From positions 1,302,001-1,366,000 of the forward strand of contig NZ_CP040887.1 of assembly GCF_006337125.1 (NCBI RefSeq): DNA of 64,000 nucleotides, read 5' to 3'. This DNA is from Serinicoccus chungangensis. GTDB taxonomy: Bacteria; Actinomycetota; Actinomycetes; Actinomycetales; Dermatophilaceae. Under the pieces are notes generated by a model. It saw nothing but the letters and a program-made list of their open reading frames with translations. It searched no databases and was not told the DNA's origin. Positions 54,274 through 62,618 of this stretch are shown here, piece after piece; within the stretch, counting starts at the first letter, position 1, and the number at the start of each line of letters is the position of its first letter. Made by a program: the position numbers and the translations under genes.

Positions 54274-54378
54274 GTGGAGACCAGTGCACAGGCGATCGCC
54301 GACGGGTCCACCGAGCTGGCGGACACGTCGTCCAGGAGCATCCTGCCCATGCGGGAGCAGCACCACCCGGACGAGTGA
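54274..54378 (+). CDS. possible 34-residue peptide
   Basis: GTG-started frame beginning METSAQAIADGSTELADTSS and ending LPMREQHHPDE. It is not recognised. It is acidic with a His-rich tail and no signal peptide. Support comes only from the -10 box at exact leaderless spacing and the strong hairpin that follows. An in-frame GTG nine bases earlier is also possible. It could be a small regulator or precursor peptide, or chance. Confidence 0.35.
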   Translation: METSAQAIADGSTELADTSSRSILPMREQHHPDE

Positions 54379-54394
54379 GCTCGTGAACCCACGG

Positions 54395-54431
54395 CCGAGC
54401 CGACCAGCAGCCCTGCTGCGGGTCGGCTCGG
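54395..54431. terminator. bidirectional hairpin terminator
   Basis: CCGAGCCGACC (54395-54405) pairs with GGTCGGCTCGG (54421-54431), and AGCAG/CTGCT inside extends the stem. It stands between the small ORF and the end of the amino-sugar operon and can stop transcription from both sides. Confidence 0.7.
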
Positions 54432-54452
54432 TCGTTCATGACAGGTCGCCCC

Positions 54453-55580
54453 TCAGAGATCGCGCAGGAACTCCCCGTTGCGCAGCACCATCTGCACGTC
54501 GAGGTCGTGGTCGAGACCGACCACGTCGGCGCGGTGCCCGACCGCGAGCTGGCCGGCGTCCAGGCCCAGGGTCCGCGCCGGGCCCCACGTGGCGGACTGC
54601 AGCGCCGCGTGCCGCGAGACCCCGGCCGCGACGCCGGTGCGCACCGCCCGGTCGAGGGTGAGGGTGCTGCCCGCGATGCTCCCGGTGTCCAGGGTCCGTG
54701 CTACCCCGTCGACCACCTCGACGTCCATCGGGCCGAGGCGGTAGCGCCCGTCCGCGGCGGCCGCGCCCGCCATGGCGTCGCTGACGAGCACGATCCGCGA
54801 CAGGGTGCTGCGGACCGCGAGCTCCACGACCTCCGGGTGGACGTGGACGCCGTCCACGACGAGCTCGACCGCGAGCCGGGGGTCGGCGAGCGCCGCGACA
54901 ACGGGGCCGGGGTCGCGGTGGTGCAGGGGCCGCATAGCGTTGAAGAGGTGGGTGACGACGGTGGCGCCCGCGTCGACGGCCTCCCGCAGCTGGTCGGCGT
55001 CGGCGTCGGTGTGACCCACGGCGACGACCACGCCCGCCGCGGCGAACCGGCGGACGGCGTCCATCCCGCCAGGCAGCTCGGGGGCGAGGGTCACCATGCA
55101 GATCGAGCCCGCGCCCGCCTCCAGCAGCGCGTCGATCTCCGCCGGGTCCGGGTGGCGCAGGTCCTCGAGGCGGTGGGCGCCGCGGTGCAGCGAGCTCAGC
55201 CACGGGCCCTCCAGGTGGATGCCCGCGATCATCGTGCCGCGGACGAGCGGGGCCAGCGCGCGGACCTGCTCGAGCAGCGTCTGCGGGTCGGCCGAGACCA
55301 GCGAGGCGACGACCGTCGTCGTGCCCGCCGCGTGGTGCGTCGCGGCGGCGGCGCGGACCTCGTCGGGGTCCGTCGTGGCGAAGGTATGCCCCCCGCCGCC
55401 GTGGCAGTGCATGTCGACGAACCCCGGGGCGAGGAAGGGCGTGTGCCGGTCGGCAGGGTAGAGCGGGGCGTCCCGCCCGACCTGGGTGATCCGGTCGCCC
55501 TCCACGGCGACCCAGCCGCCGGCGAGGGTGCCGTCGGGCCAGAGCACCTGCTCGCCGGAGAGGATCATGCGCTCCCTCAT
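54453..55580 (-). CDS. nagA: N-acetylglucosamine-6-phosphate deacetylase
   Basis: About 375 residues. It removes acetate from GlcNAc-6-phosphate to give glucosamine-6-phosphate. FLAPGFVDMHCHGGGGHTF carries the HxH metal site. IAGIHLEGPWLSSLHRGAH has the metal Glu. VVAVGHTDADADQL and TVVTHLFNAMRPLHHRDPG supply further His ligands, and IVLVSDAMAGA the catalytic Asp. ATG 55580 overlaps the nagZ stop (ATGA). It is the last gene of the leftward operon and ends at a strong hairpin. It accepts GlcNAc-6-phosphate made by the divergent kinase-MurQ protein (inference). Confidence 0.93.
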   Translation of the reverse strand: MRERMILSGEQVLWPDGTLAGGWVAVEGDRITQVGRDAPLYPADRHTPFLAPGFVDMHCHGGGGHTFATTDPDEVRAAAATHHAAGTTTVVASLVSADPQTLLEQVRALAPLVRGTMIAGIHLEGPWLSSLHRGAHRLEDLRHPDPAEIDALLEAGAGSICMVTLAPELPGGMDAVRRFAAAGVVVAVGHTDADADQLREAVDAGATVVTHLFNAMRPLHHRDPGPVVAALADPRLAVELVVDGVHVHPEVVELAVRSTLSRIVLVSDAMAGAAAADGRYRLGPMDVEVVDGVARTLDTGSIAGSTLTLDRAVRTGVAAGVSRHAALQSATWGPARTLGLDAGQLAVGHRADVVGLDHDLDVQMVLRNGEFLRDL

Positions 55581-57064
55581 CGGGCCCCCCGCAGCGCGAC
55601 GGCCGCGGCGGCCGCGCTGGCCGCCCCGCCGCCGTGGGTCCGGACGACGCAGGCGGGTACGGCCCCGGTCGGCAGGTCGCGGATGCCGGTGTGCACCAGG
55701 ACGTCGCACCGGGCCAGCAGGCCGCGGGCGAGGTCGTCTCCGAGGTCGGTGTGGTCGTCGCTCACGAGGACCAGTCCATCACGCCCGGCCCCGTCGGTCA
55801 CGAGCCCCGTCGGCTCGACGACCCGGCCCCCGAGCTCGTGCGCCAGGACGCGGGTGAGGACCTCCTGGCGCGCGCCGCTGGCGATGTTGGCGCCACCACC
55901 CAGCGCGGCGACGTCCGGAGCCTGCAGCACGGGCACCTCACCCGTGACCCGCACGGCCCGAGCGGCGGCGGCCCGCCCCGCCCGGGTCGCCGCCGCGTCG
56001 TCGGCCTGGTCGTCGGCCTGCGTCGGTGCGCCCCGCCGCTCGGCCTGCCGCCGGCCCAGCGCGGCCACCCTGCCGGCCGCCTCGAGCAGCCGCTCGCGGG
56101 CGAGGTCACCGCGCTGCACGGCGGCGACGACCGCGTCGGCGAGCGCGAGGGTGTCCTCGCGCGCGTCGTAGTCGCCCGGGTGGACCGGGTTGCCGATGCA
56201 CAGCAGGTCGGCCCCGGCGGCGAGGGCGAGCACGGCCGACCCGGCCCGCCCCCAGCCCTGCGCGACGGCGGCCATGTCGAGGGCGTCGGTGCAGATGACG
56301 CCCTCGAAGCCCAGGTCCTCGCGCAGCACGCGCAGCACGGAGGGGTTGAGGGTGGCCGGGAGGTCGCCGTGCCCGGGCACGACGAGATGGCCGGTCATGA
56401 CCATCGGCACCCCGGCGCGGACCGCCGCGGCGAAGGGCACGAGCTCGCGGGCCCGCAGGACGTCGTCGTCGACGTCGAGCACCGGCAGGTCGAGGTGGGA
56501 GTCCACGCGCGTGGAGCCGTGGCCGGGGAAGTGCTTGGCGCAGGCGAGGACGCCCGCCTCGCCCAGGCCCGCCACCGCCGCGGCCACGTGACGCCCGACC
56601 TGGTCGGCGTCGGGACCGAAGGAGCGCACCCCGATGACCGGGTTGGCCGGCTCGGTGTTGACGTCGGCGTCCGGCGCGGCGGTGACGTCGATGCCGACCG
56701 CGCGCAGCTGGTGACCGAGCCCGCGCATCACCTCCTGGGTGAGCGCGACGTCGTCGGCCACCCCCAGCGCCCACGCACCCGGCCACGGGGAGCCGTCCCG
56801 GTGGTGCAGCCGGGTGACCGTGCCGCCCTCCTCGTCGGCCGCCACGAGCGCCTCCGGACGGCGCCCGTGCACCTGCGCGGTGAGCGCCCCGACCTGCTGG
56901 CCGTCCTCGACGTTGTGGCCGAAGAGCCACACGCCGGCCATACCCTCCGCGAGCAGCTCGCCGAGCCAGTCCGGGAGCGTGGTGCCCACGAAGCCGGGGA
57001 CGAGGACGCCGAGCGCCGCCCGGCGCAGCAGCGGGTCGTCGGCGGGTGCGTCGGTGCCGGTCAT
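55577..57064 (-). CDS. nagZ: beta-N-acetylglucosaminidase, GH3 (NagZ-like)
   Basis: About 495 residues. CAKHFPGHGSTRVDSHLDLP is the NagZ hallmark with the His-Asp catalytic loop, and VICTDALDMAAVAQGWG holds the nucleophile Asp. LVAADEEGGTVTRLH starts the sugar site. A C-terminal alpha/beta domain of about 150 residues follows, as in two-domain bacterial NagZ. I see no signal peptide, so it should act in the cytoplasm on GlcNAc-containing disaccharides delivered by the ABC importer. ATGA overlaps at both ends tie it to the permease gene upstream and to nagA. Confidence 0.92.
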   Translation of the reverse strand: MTGTDAPADDPLLRRAALGVLVPGFVGTTLPDWLGELLAEGMAGVWLFGHNVEDGQQVGALTAQVHGRRPEALVAADEEGGTVTRLHHRDGSPWPGAWALGVADDVALTQEVMRGLGHQLRAVGIDVTAAPDADVNTEPANPVIGVRSFGPDADQVGRHVAAAVAGLGEAGVLACAKHFPGHGSTRVDSHLDLPVLDVDDDVLRARELVPFAAAVRAGVPMVMTGHLVVPGHGDLPATLNPSVLRVLREDLGFEGVICTDALDMAAVAQGWGRAGSAVLALAAGADLLCIGNPVHPGDYDAREDTLALADAVVAAVQRGDLARERLLEAAGRVAALGRRQAERRGAPTQADDQADDAAATRAGRAAAARAVRVTGEVPVLQAPDVAALGGGANIASGARQEVLTRVLAHELGGRVVEPTGLVTDGAGRDGLVLVSDDHTDLGDDLARGLLARCDVLVHTGIRDLPTGAVPACVVRTHGGGAASAAAAAVALRGAR

Positions 57065-57882
57065 CCCTTGGTCGCTCCTGACATGAGGCCGCTGGAGAGC
57101 CGCGACTGGACGGCGACGAAGAAGATCATGACCGGGACGGTGATGATCGAGCTGGCCGCCATGACGGCACCCCAGTCGGTGCCGCTGCGGGTGAAGAAGG
57201 TCCGCAGACCGACGGCGGCGGTGTACATGTCGTCGTCGGCCATGAAGGTGAGCGCGAAGATGAACTCGTTCCACGCCAGGATGAAGCTGAACACGCTCAC
57301 CGCGACCAGGCCCGGGGCGACGAGCGGGAAGAGGACCTTCCAGAACATCTGCCACCAGCTCGCCCCGTCGAGGTAGGCCGCCTCCTCCAGCTCGACGGGC
57401 ACCGCGGCCACGAAGCCCCGCAGCGTCCAGATCGCGAAGGACAGGCTGAAGGCGATGTAGACCACCGACAGCCCCAGCAGGCTGTTGAGCAGACCGAGCG
57501 TCTTGGCCTGGAGGAACAGCGGGATGACCAGCGCCTCCATGGGCACCATCTGCACGATGAGGATCATCATGAGGATCTTGGTGCGCCCGGAGAAGCGGAA
57601 GCGCGCCACCGCCACCGCGGCGAAGAGCGCCAGCAGGCCGCTGGCCACGACAGTGACGACCGCGACGATGAGCGAGTTGAGCAGGTAGTCCGGGAAGCGG
57701 GTCTGCGACAGCACCCGGCCGAAGTGCTCGAAGGAGATCCCGGAGGGGATGACGCCGCGCCCGCCGGCGTTGGCGGCCGGGTCGAGCGCGGTGCCGACCA
57801 TGACGAAGACCGGGAAGATGCTGAAGACCACGACGACGACGCTGGCGAGCACCAGCCCGCCCCGCCCGAGCAGCCGCCTCAC
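57061..57882 (-). CDS. ABC sugar permease, MalG type
   Basis: About 273 residues with six membrane segments (for example LVLASVVVVVFSIFPVFVMV, LIVAVVTVVASGLLALFAAV and MMILIVQMVPMEALVIPLFL). The EAA loop contacting the ATPase reads VELEEAAYLDGASWWQMFWK. It forms the importer channel with the MalF-type partner. The GTG start overlaps that partner's stop by 4 bases. No ATPase gene lies in the operon; actinobacterial sugar importers commonly borrow a shared MsiK ATPase encoded elsewhere. Confidence 0.92.
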   Translation of the reverse strand: MRRLLGRGGLVLASVVVVVFSIFPVFVMVGTALDPAANAGGRGVIPSGISFEHFGRVLSQTRFPDYLLNSLIVAVVTVVASGLLALFAAVAVARFRFSGRTKILMMILIVQMVPMEALVIPLFLQAKTLGLLNSLLGLSVVYIAFSLSFAIWTLRGFVAAVPVELEEAAYLDGASWWQMFWKVLFPLVAPGLVAVSVFSFILAWNEFIFALTFMADDDMYTAAVGLRTFFTRSGTDWGAVMAASSIITVPVMIFFVAVQSRLSSGLMSGATKG

Positions 57883-58784
57883 AGCTCCTCCTCCTTGAAC
57901 AGGGTCCGCAGGTAGACCGCGGTGATGACGAGCAGCAGGACCGTCAGCAGCACGGCGATCGCCGCGCCGAGACCGAACTGGTTCTGCGACATGGCGGTGA
58001 TGTAGCTCCACGTGCCCAGGTTGAGCACCTCGCGGTTGGAGCCGTCCCCGCCGGGCATGAGGTAGATCTGGGTGAAGACCTTGAAGTCCCAGATCGTGGA
58101 CAGGATGGTGACGATCGCGAAGACCGGCTTGAGCATGGGCAGCGTGACGTGGCGGAACCGCTGCCAGGCGTTGGCGCCGTCGATCATCGCCGCCTCCGGC
58201 AGCTCGGAGGGGATGGTCACCAGCCCGGCGAGCACCGTCACCGCGACGAACGGGAAGCCGTGGTGGACGACGTTGAGGGTGGCGATGGCGTAGAACCAGC
58301 CGCGCTCGGTGAAGAGGTTCTGGGTGGTGACGTCGACGAGGCCCAGCTGGCCGAGGACGCCGGTGAGGAACCCGGCCCGGGCGTCGAAGAGGTAGACCCA
58401 GACGTAGGTGCCGGTCACGGCCGGCACCGCCCAGGCGGCCATGACCGCCATCATCACCACGGTCCGCCAGCCGGGGGAGAGGCGGTGCAGCAGCAACGCC
58501 ACGAGGGTGCCGACGACGACGGTCAGGACCACGCAGACGAGCGCGAAGACGACCGTGTTGGGCAGCGCCACCCGCCAGAGCCGCTCGTCGGTGAGGATGT
58601 CGCGGTAGTTCTGCAGGCCGACCAGCTCGGCACCGCCGCGGACCAGCTCGCGTAGGCCGAAGTCCTGGAAGGACAGGACGACGACCCGCACCATGGGCCA
58701 CAGCAGCAGGATGCCGATGACGGCCAGGGTCGGCGCGAGCAGCAGCCACGGCCGCCGCGCCGACCCCAGGGCGGGCGAGCTCAC
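57879..58784 (-). CDS. ABC sugar permease, MalF type
   Basis: About 301 residues with six membrane segments (RPWLLLAPTLAVIGILLLWP, VVFALVCVVLTVVVGTLVAL and others). The EAA loop is IPSELPEAAMIDGANAWQRF. GTG 58784 overlaps the stop of the binding-protein gene by 4 bases (GTGA). It is the partner of the MalG-type permease. The cargo is inferred from NagZ and NagA downstream to be GlcNAc-containing sugars or peptidoglycan fragments. Confidence 0.92.
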   Translation of the reverse strand: MSSPALGSARRPWLLLAPTLAVIGILLLWPMVRVVVLSFQDFGLRELVRGGAELVGLQNYRDILTDERLWRVALPNTVVFALVCVVLTVVVGTLVALLLHRLSPGWRTVVMMAVMAAWAVPAVTGTYVWVYLFDARAGFLTGVLGQLGLVDVTTQNLFTERGWFYAIATLNVVHHGFPFVAVTVLAGLVTIPSELPEAAMIDGANAWQRFRHVTLPMLKPVFAIVTILSTIWDFKVFTQIYLMPGGDGSNREVLNLGTWSYITAMSQNQFGLGAAIAVLLTVLLLVITAVYLRTLFKEEEL

Positions 58785-60085
58785 GAGCCGAAGATCTCGT
58801 TCATCTCGTCCGCGGCGGTGGTGGCGGCCTCCTCGACGTCGGCCTTGCCGCCCAGGACGGACTCCATCATCGCGGGGATCGTCTGCGCGCCCTCGACCTG
58901 GCCCCACAGCGGGGTGACCGGGAGCGTGGCGCTGCCGTCCTTCATCTGCATCGCGAACGGCGCGACCAGCGGGTCGTCGGCCTCCTCGAGCTGGGTGAGC
59001 AGGTCGTTGGTCGCCGGGAAGAAGCCGGTCTGCTCGCCCCACATCTCGGCATACTCGCCGGTCGTCATCATCTCGACGAAGGTCCAGGCGAGGTCCTCGT
59101 TGTCGGTCGTCTCGAAGACGGACAGGTGCGAGCCGCCGGCGAAGGAGGGCGACATGCCGCCGTCCGGGCCGGGGATGGGCACGACGCCCAGCTTGCCCTC
59201 GAGGTCGGGGTTGGCCTCGACGATCGACTTCGGGGTCCAGGAGCCGCTGATGATCATGCCGGCCTCGCCGCGGGCGAAGGCGTCGCGGGTGTCGGCCTCG
59301 TTCCAGGTGCTCGCGGCCGGCGTCGACAGGTCGTGCTCCCCGGCCAGGCTCTCGAGGAACTGCAGGCCCTCGATCGACTCGGGGGAGTCCAGCCCGGAGA
59401 CCCAGGTGTCGCCCTCCTGCGTCGCGACCTGACCGCCCGCGCCCCAGATGAACGGGGTGGTGGTGTGCGTCGAGTTGGGGACCGGGAAGGGGATGAGGTC
59501 GGGGTCGCTCTCCTTGAGCGCCTCGCCGACGCTCACCAGCTCGTCCCACGTGGTGGGCGGCTCGACGCCGGCCTCCTCGAGCAGGTCGGTGCGGTAGATG
59601 ATCGAACGGACCCCGGCGTACCAGGGCGCGCCGTAGACCGCGCCGTCGACGGTGCCGGACTCGAGCACGCTGTCCACGTAGCCGTCGGCCAGCCCGGCCT
59701 CGTCGATCCGGCCGGAGACGTCCATGAGGGCGCCCGCGTCGCCGAACTCCGGGGTCCAGGTCGTGCCGACCTCGGCGACGTCCGGGCCGGTGCCGCCGGC
59801 GATGGAGTTGGTGAACTTGTCGTGGGCCGAGGCCCACGGGACGTACTGGATGTCGAGGGTGGCGCCGGTCTCGTCCTCGAAGGCGGTGCTGACCTCCTCG
59901 AAGAACGGGGTCGCGTCGGGGTTGGTCCCCTCCATGATCCAGACGGTGAGGGTCTCGCCCGAGGCGTCGCCGCCCTCGGAGCCGGCGTCGCCGCCGGAGC
60001 CGGTGTCCTCACCACCACCTCCGCACGCGGTGAGCGTGAGGGTGGTGGCCGTCGCCAGCGCGAGCAGGCGGGTGGTGCGCTTCAT
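58781..60085 (-). CDS. ABC sugar-binding lipoprotein
   Basis: About 434 residues. A lipoprotein signal peptide ends in the lipobox LTAC (TTTLTLTACGGGG). The mature part is a family 1 extracellular solute-binding protein (TLTVWIMEGTNPDATPFFEE, FTNSIAGGTGPDVAEVGTTW, AGMIISGSWTPKSIVEANPD). It captures sugar outside the membrane and hands it to the permease pair. AAGGA lies 7 bases before the ATG. A 47-base gap separates it from the GntR gene upstream, the only gap inside the operon, which may hold an extra promoter. Confidence 0.92.
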   Translation of the reverse strand: MKRTTRLLALATATTLTLTACGGGGEDTGSGGDAGSEGGDASGETLTVWIMEGTNPDATPFFEEVSTAFEDETGATLDIQYVPWASAHDKFTNSIAGGTGPDVAEVGTTWTPEFGDAGALMDVSGRIDEAGLADGYVDSVLESGTVDGAVYGAPWYAGVRSIIYRTDLLEEAGVEPPTTWDELVSVGEALKESDPDLIPFPVPNSTHTTTPFIWGAGGQVATQEGDTWVSGLDSPESIEGLQFLESLAGEHDLSTPAASTWNEADTRDAFARGEAGMIISGSWTPKSIVEANPDLEGKLGVVPIPGPDGGMSPSFAGGSHLSVFETTDNEDLAWTFVEMMTTGEYAEMWGEQTGFFPATNDLLTQLEEADDPLVAPFAMQMKDGSATLPVTPLWGQVEGAQTIPAMMESVLGGKADVEEAATTAADEMNEIFGS

Positions 60086-60132
60086 GATGTGTCCTTCCGG
60101 GTGGTGGGAGCGGGGTCGGAGGTATGCCGTGG

Positions 60133-60936
60133 TCAGGGTCGTCCGCCGGAGGCGGGGAAGAGGTCGACGAGGATGCGGTAGCGGTCGCCGCGGTAGACCG
60201 AGCGGACGAACTCCGCCACCTGCCCGTCGGCGACCCGGGAGGTGCGCTCGAAGAGGAAGGCGGGGGAGCCTGCCGTGGTCCGCAGCTGCTCGGCCTCCTC
60301 GGCCGTGACGAGGTGCGGCTCGATGGTCTGCGTCCCGGCGCTGATGGTGAGCCCGTAGCGCGCCTCGAGCAGCTGGTAGAACGAGGCGTCCTCGAGGTCG
60401 GCCCCGGTCAGCCCGGGGACCAGCTCGGCCGGGACGTGCAGGTCCTCCAGCGCCATCGGCTCGCCGTCGGCGGTGCGGACCCGGCGCACGTGGATGACGC
60501 CGGAGGTCGGGTCGACCCCCAGCACCGAGGCGAGCATCATGCCCGCCGGCTGCTGCCGGGCCCAAACGGTGTGCGCCCCCGGGGTCATGCCGCGCGAGCG
60601 CATGTCCGTGGAGAACGACGTGGCGGACAGCTGCTGGTCGACCCGCTCGGGCGCCACGAAGGTGCCCGCGCCCGGGCGGCGGATGAGCCGGTGGTCGGCG
60701 ACGAGCGACTCGACCACGCGGCGCAGGGTCATCCGGGCCACCCCCAGGTCGGCGGCGAGGTCGCGCTCGGCGGGCAGCGGCTCCCCGGGGCGCATGGGGG
60801 CGATGAGGTCCTCCAGGCGCTGGCGGACCAGCTCGGCCTTGGCGCCCCGGGAACCGTGGGCGGGGTCCGGTGGTCCGCCCGCGGCGGGGGTCGCGGCCGG
60901 TCCCGGGGCCGGCTCGCGAGCCGGTTCGGCGCTCAT
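60133..60936 (-). CDS. GntR-family regulator, HutC/DasR (UTRA) subfamily
   Basis: 267 residues. An alanine/proline-rich start leads into the winged helix (GEPLPAERDLAADLGVARMT, HRLIRRPGAGTFVAP). The UTRA ligand domain follows (SFSTDMRSRGMTPGAHTVWA, VIHVRRVRTADGEPMALED, AFLFERTSRVADGQVAEFVR). DasR-type relatives sense GlcN-6-P or GlcNAc-6-P and control amino-sugar uptake, matching this locus. Its ATGA overlaps the glycosidase stop. It probably binds the TAGACCA repeats in the divergent spacer at 62566. Confidence 0.9.
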   Translation of the reverse strand: MSAEPAREPAPGPAATPAAGGPPDPAHGSRGAKAELVRQRLEDLIAPMRPGEPLPAERDLAADLGVARMTLRRVVESLVADHRLIRRPGAGTFVAPERVDQQLSATSFSTDMRSRGMTPGAHTVWARQQPAGMMLASVLGVDPTSGVIHVRRVRTADGEPMALEDLHVPAELVPGLTGADLEDASFYQLLEARYGLTISAGTQTIEPHLVTAEEAEQLRTTAGSPAFLFERTSRVADGQVAEFVRSVYRGDRYRILVDLFPASGGRP

Positions 60937-62537
60937 CGTCCGCGCACCGGCCGGGACGCGGTGGACGAGGTGTTGTCGGCCGAGAGCGCGGTGACGACGT
61001 AGACGTCGTGCCGGTCACCGTCGGCGTCGACCCAGTCGGTGTCACCGGTGCCCAGCACGGCGACGAGGCTGTCGGCGTCCAGGTCGTCGCAGGCGACACG
61101 ACCCGGGCCGCGGGCGTCGTCGACGCGGTAGACGGCGAACCCGGCGTCGTCGCCGGCGTGGCTCCAGGACAGCGCGGTGCCCTCCGCGGTGCGCTCGGTG
61201 CGGACCTGGGTCGGGGCCGGGACCTCGGGGGTGGTGCCGGGGTTGAGGGCGGGCGGCAGCGCGGGGCCGGGGTAGTGCTCGGCCTGCAGGAGCGACCAGT
61301 GGTCGAGCCGGTCGGCCCGGACGTCCTTGGCGGAGAAGTAGACGTCCCCGGTGACCTGCTCGTAGTCCTCGTTGAGGTCGAGGTGGCGCACCATCTCCTC
61401 GGGCTCGGACCACTCCGGCGACTGGGTGGACGTGCCGACCTTGTAGGTCGCCTGCCCGATCCACAGCGCCACGTCGGTGCCGTCGACCTGCTCGCTCCAC
61501 CACGGGACGAGCACGTCGTAGGCGGCCGGGGCGAAGCCGATGGCCCAGTAGACCTGGGGCAGGACGTAGTCCATCCACTCCTGCTGCACCCACAGGCGGG
61601 TGTCGGCGTACAGGTCGTCGTAGGTCTGCGCGCCGGCCGTCGTGTCCGAGCCCTCCGGGTCGGTGCCGGCGTTGCGCCAGACGGCGAACGGGCTGACCCC
61701 GAAGGCGACGTGCGGCTTGGCGGCCTCGATCTGCTCGTGCAGGCCCTCGATGAGCCGGTTGACGTTGTCGCGCCGCCAGTCGCCGCGGTCCGCGAAGCCC
61801 GCGCCGTAGGCCGCGTAGCTCTCGTCGTCGGGGAACTCCTGGCCCGCCACCGGGTAGGGGTAGAAGTAGTCGTCGAAGTGGACGCCGTCGATGTCGTAGC
61901 GCTCGACCGCCTCCATGATGACCGCGGTGGTGTGCTCACGGACGGCCGGGACGCCCGGGTCGTAGTAGAGCTTGCCGCCGTAGGCCACCGTCCAGTCGGG
62001 GTTGACCCGCGCCGGGTGGTCCTCGGCGAGCACCGAGGGGTCGGTGCCGGTGAGCGTGACGCGGTAGGGGTTGAACCAGGCGTGGAAGTCCAGGCCGCGC
62101 GCGTGGGCCTGCTCGACGGCGAAGGCCATCGGGTCCCAGCCGCCGAAGTCGGCGCCCTGCTCGCCGGTGAGCCAGGCGCTGCTCGGCTCCAGCTCGGAGG
62201 GCCAGAAGGTGTCGGCCGTCGGCCGCACCTGCACGAAGACGCTGTTGAGGCCGGAGGCGACCGCCTCGTCGTACCACGCCTCCAGCTCGGCCTGCGCCTC
62301 CTGCGGGCTCAGCCCCGGCCGGGAGGGCCAGTCGATGTTGGCGACGCTGGCGATCCACACCCCGCGCATCTCGTGCAGGGGCGCCTCGGGCGCCGGGCTG
62401 CACGTGGTCCACGGCGCTCCGGTCGGCGCCGGGGCGGCCTGGGAGGTCGCGGCACCCCCGAGGGCGAGCGCGGCCCCGAGGGGGACGACGGCGCTCGCGA
62501 GGAGGGTGCGGTGGCGGCGGGGGTGCGGTGCGGGCAT
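60933..62537 (-). CDS. secreted GHL10-family glycoside hydrolase (peptidoglycan glycosidase-like)
   Basis: 534 residues. A signal peptide (TLLASAVVPLGAALALGGAA, Ala-rich cleavage site) precedes the GHL10 barrel: MRGVWIASVANIDWPSRPGL, NSVFVQVRPTADTFWPSELE, ARGLDFHAWFNPYRV and IDGVHFDDYFYPYP with acidic catalytic candidates. A short fibronectin III-like module closes it (TALSWSHAGDDAGFAVYRVD). E. coli DigH, of the same family, cuts denuded peptidoglycan glycans, so this enzyme may release GlcNAc-MurNAc fragments for the importer. It is first in the operon, next to the operator repeats. Confidence 0.85.
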   Translation of the reverse strand: MPAPHPRRHRTLLASAVVPLGAALALGGAATSQAAPAPTGAPWTTCSPAPEAPLHEMRGVWIASVANIDWPSRPGLSPQEAQAELEAWYDEAVASGLNSVFVQVRPTADTFWPSELEPSSAWLTGEQGADFGGWDPMAFAVEQAHARGLDFHAWFNPYRVTLTGTDPSVLAEDHPARVNPDWTVAYGGKLYYDPGVPAVREHTTAVIMEAVERYDIDGVHFDDYFYPYPVAGQEFPDDESYAAYGAGFADRGDWRRDNVNRLIEGLHEQIEAAKPHVAFGVSPFAVWRNAGTDPEGSDTTAGAQTYDDLYADTRLWVQQEWMDYVLPQVYWAIGFAPAAYDVLVPWWSEQVDGTDVALWIGQATYKVGTSTQSPEWSEPEEMVRHLDLNEDYEQVTGDVYFSAKDVRADRLDHWSLLQAEHYPGPALPPALNPGTTPEVPAPTQVRTERTAEGTALSWSHAGDDAGFAVYRVDDARGPGRVACDDLDADSLVAVLGTGDTDWVDADGDRHDVYVVTALSADNTSSTASRPVRGR

Positions 62538-62565
62538 CTGCTCTCACGTCCTTGTCAGAGTCTTC

Positions 62566-62593
62566 TAGACCAACGGTGCTAGACCAATGGTCC
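62566..62593. promoter_or_regulatory. DasR-like (GntR/UTRA) operator repeats in the divergent spacer
   Basis: TAGACCAACGGTG (from 62566) and TAGACCAATGGTC (from 62580) are tandem copies 14 bases apart. The second contains a perfect GACCA-A-TGGTC inverted repeat (62582-62592). They resemble half-sites of the DasR dre consensus TGGTCTAGACCA. The position between the glycosidase and kinase-MurQ genes would allow control of both. Confidence 0.6.
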
Positions 62594-62618
62594 AGAGGTT
62601 GGCATACTGCCTCCCGTG

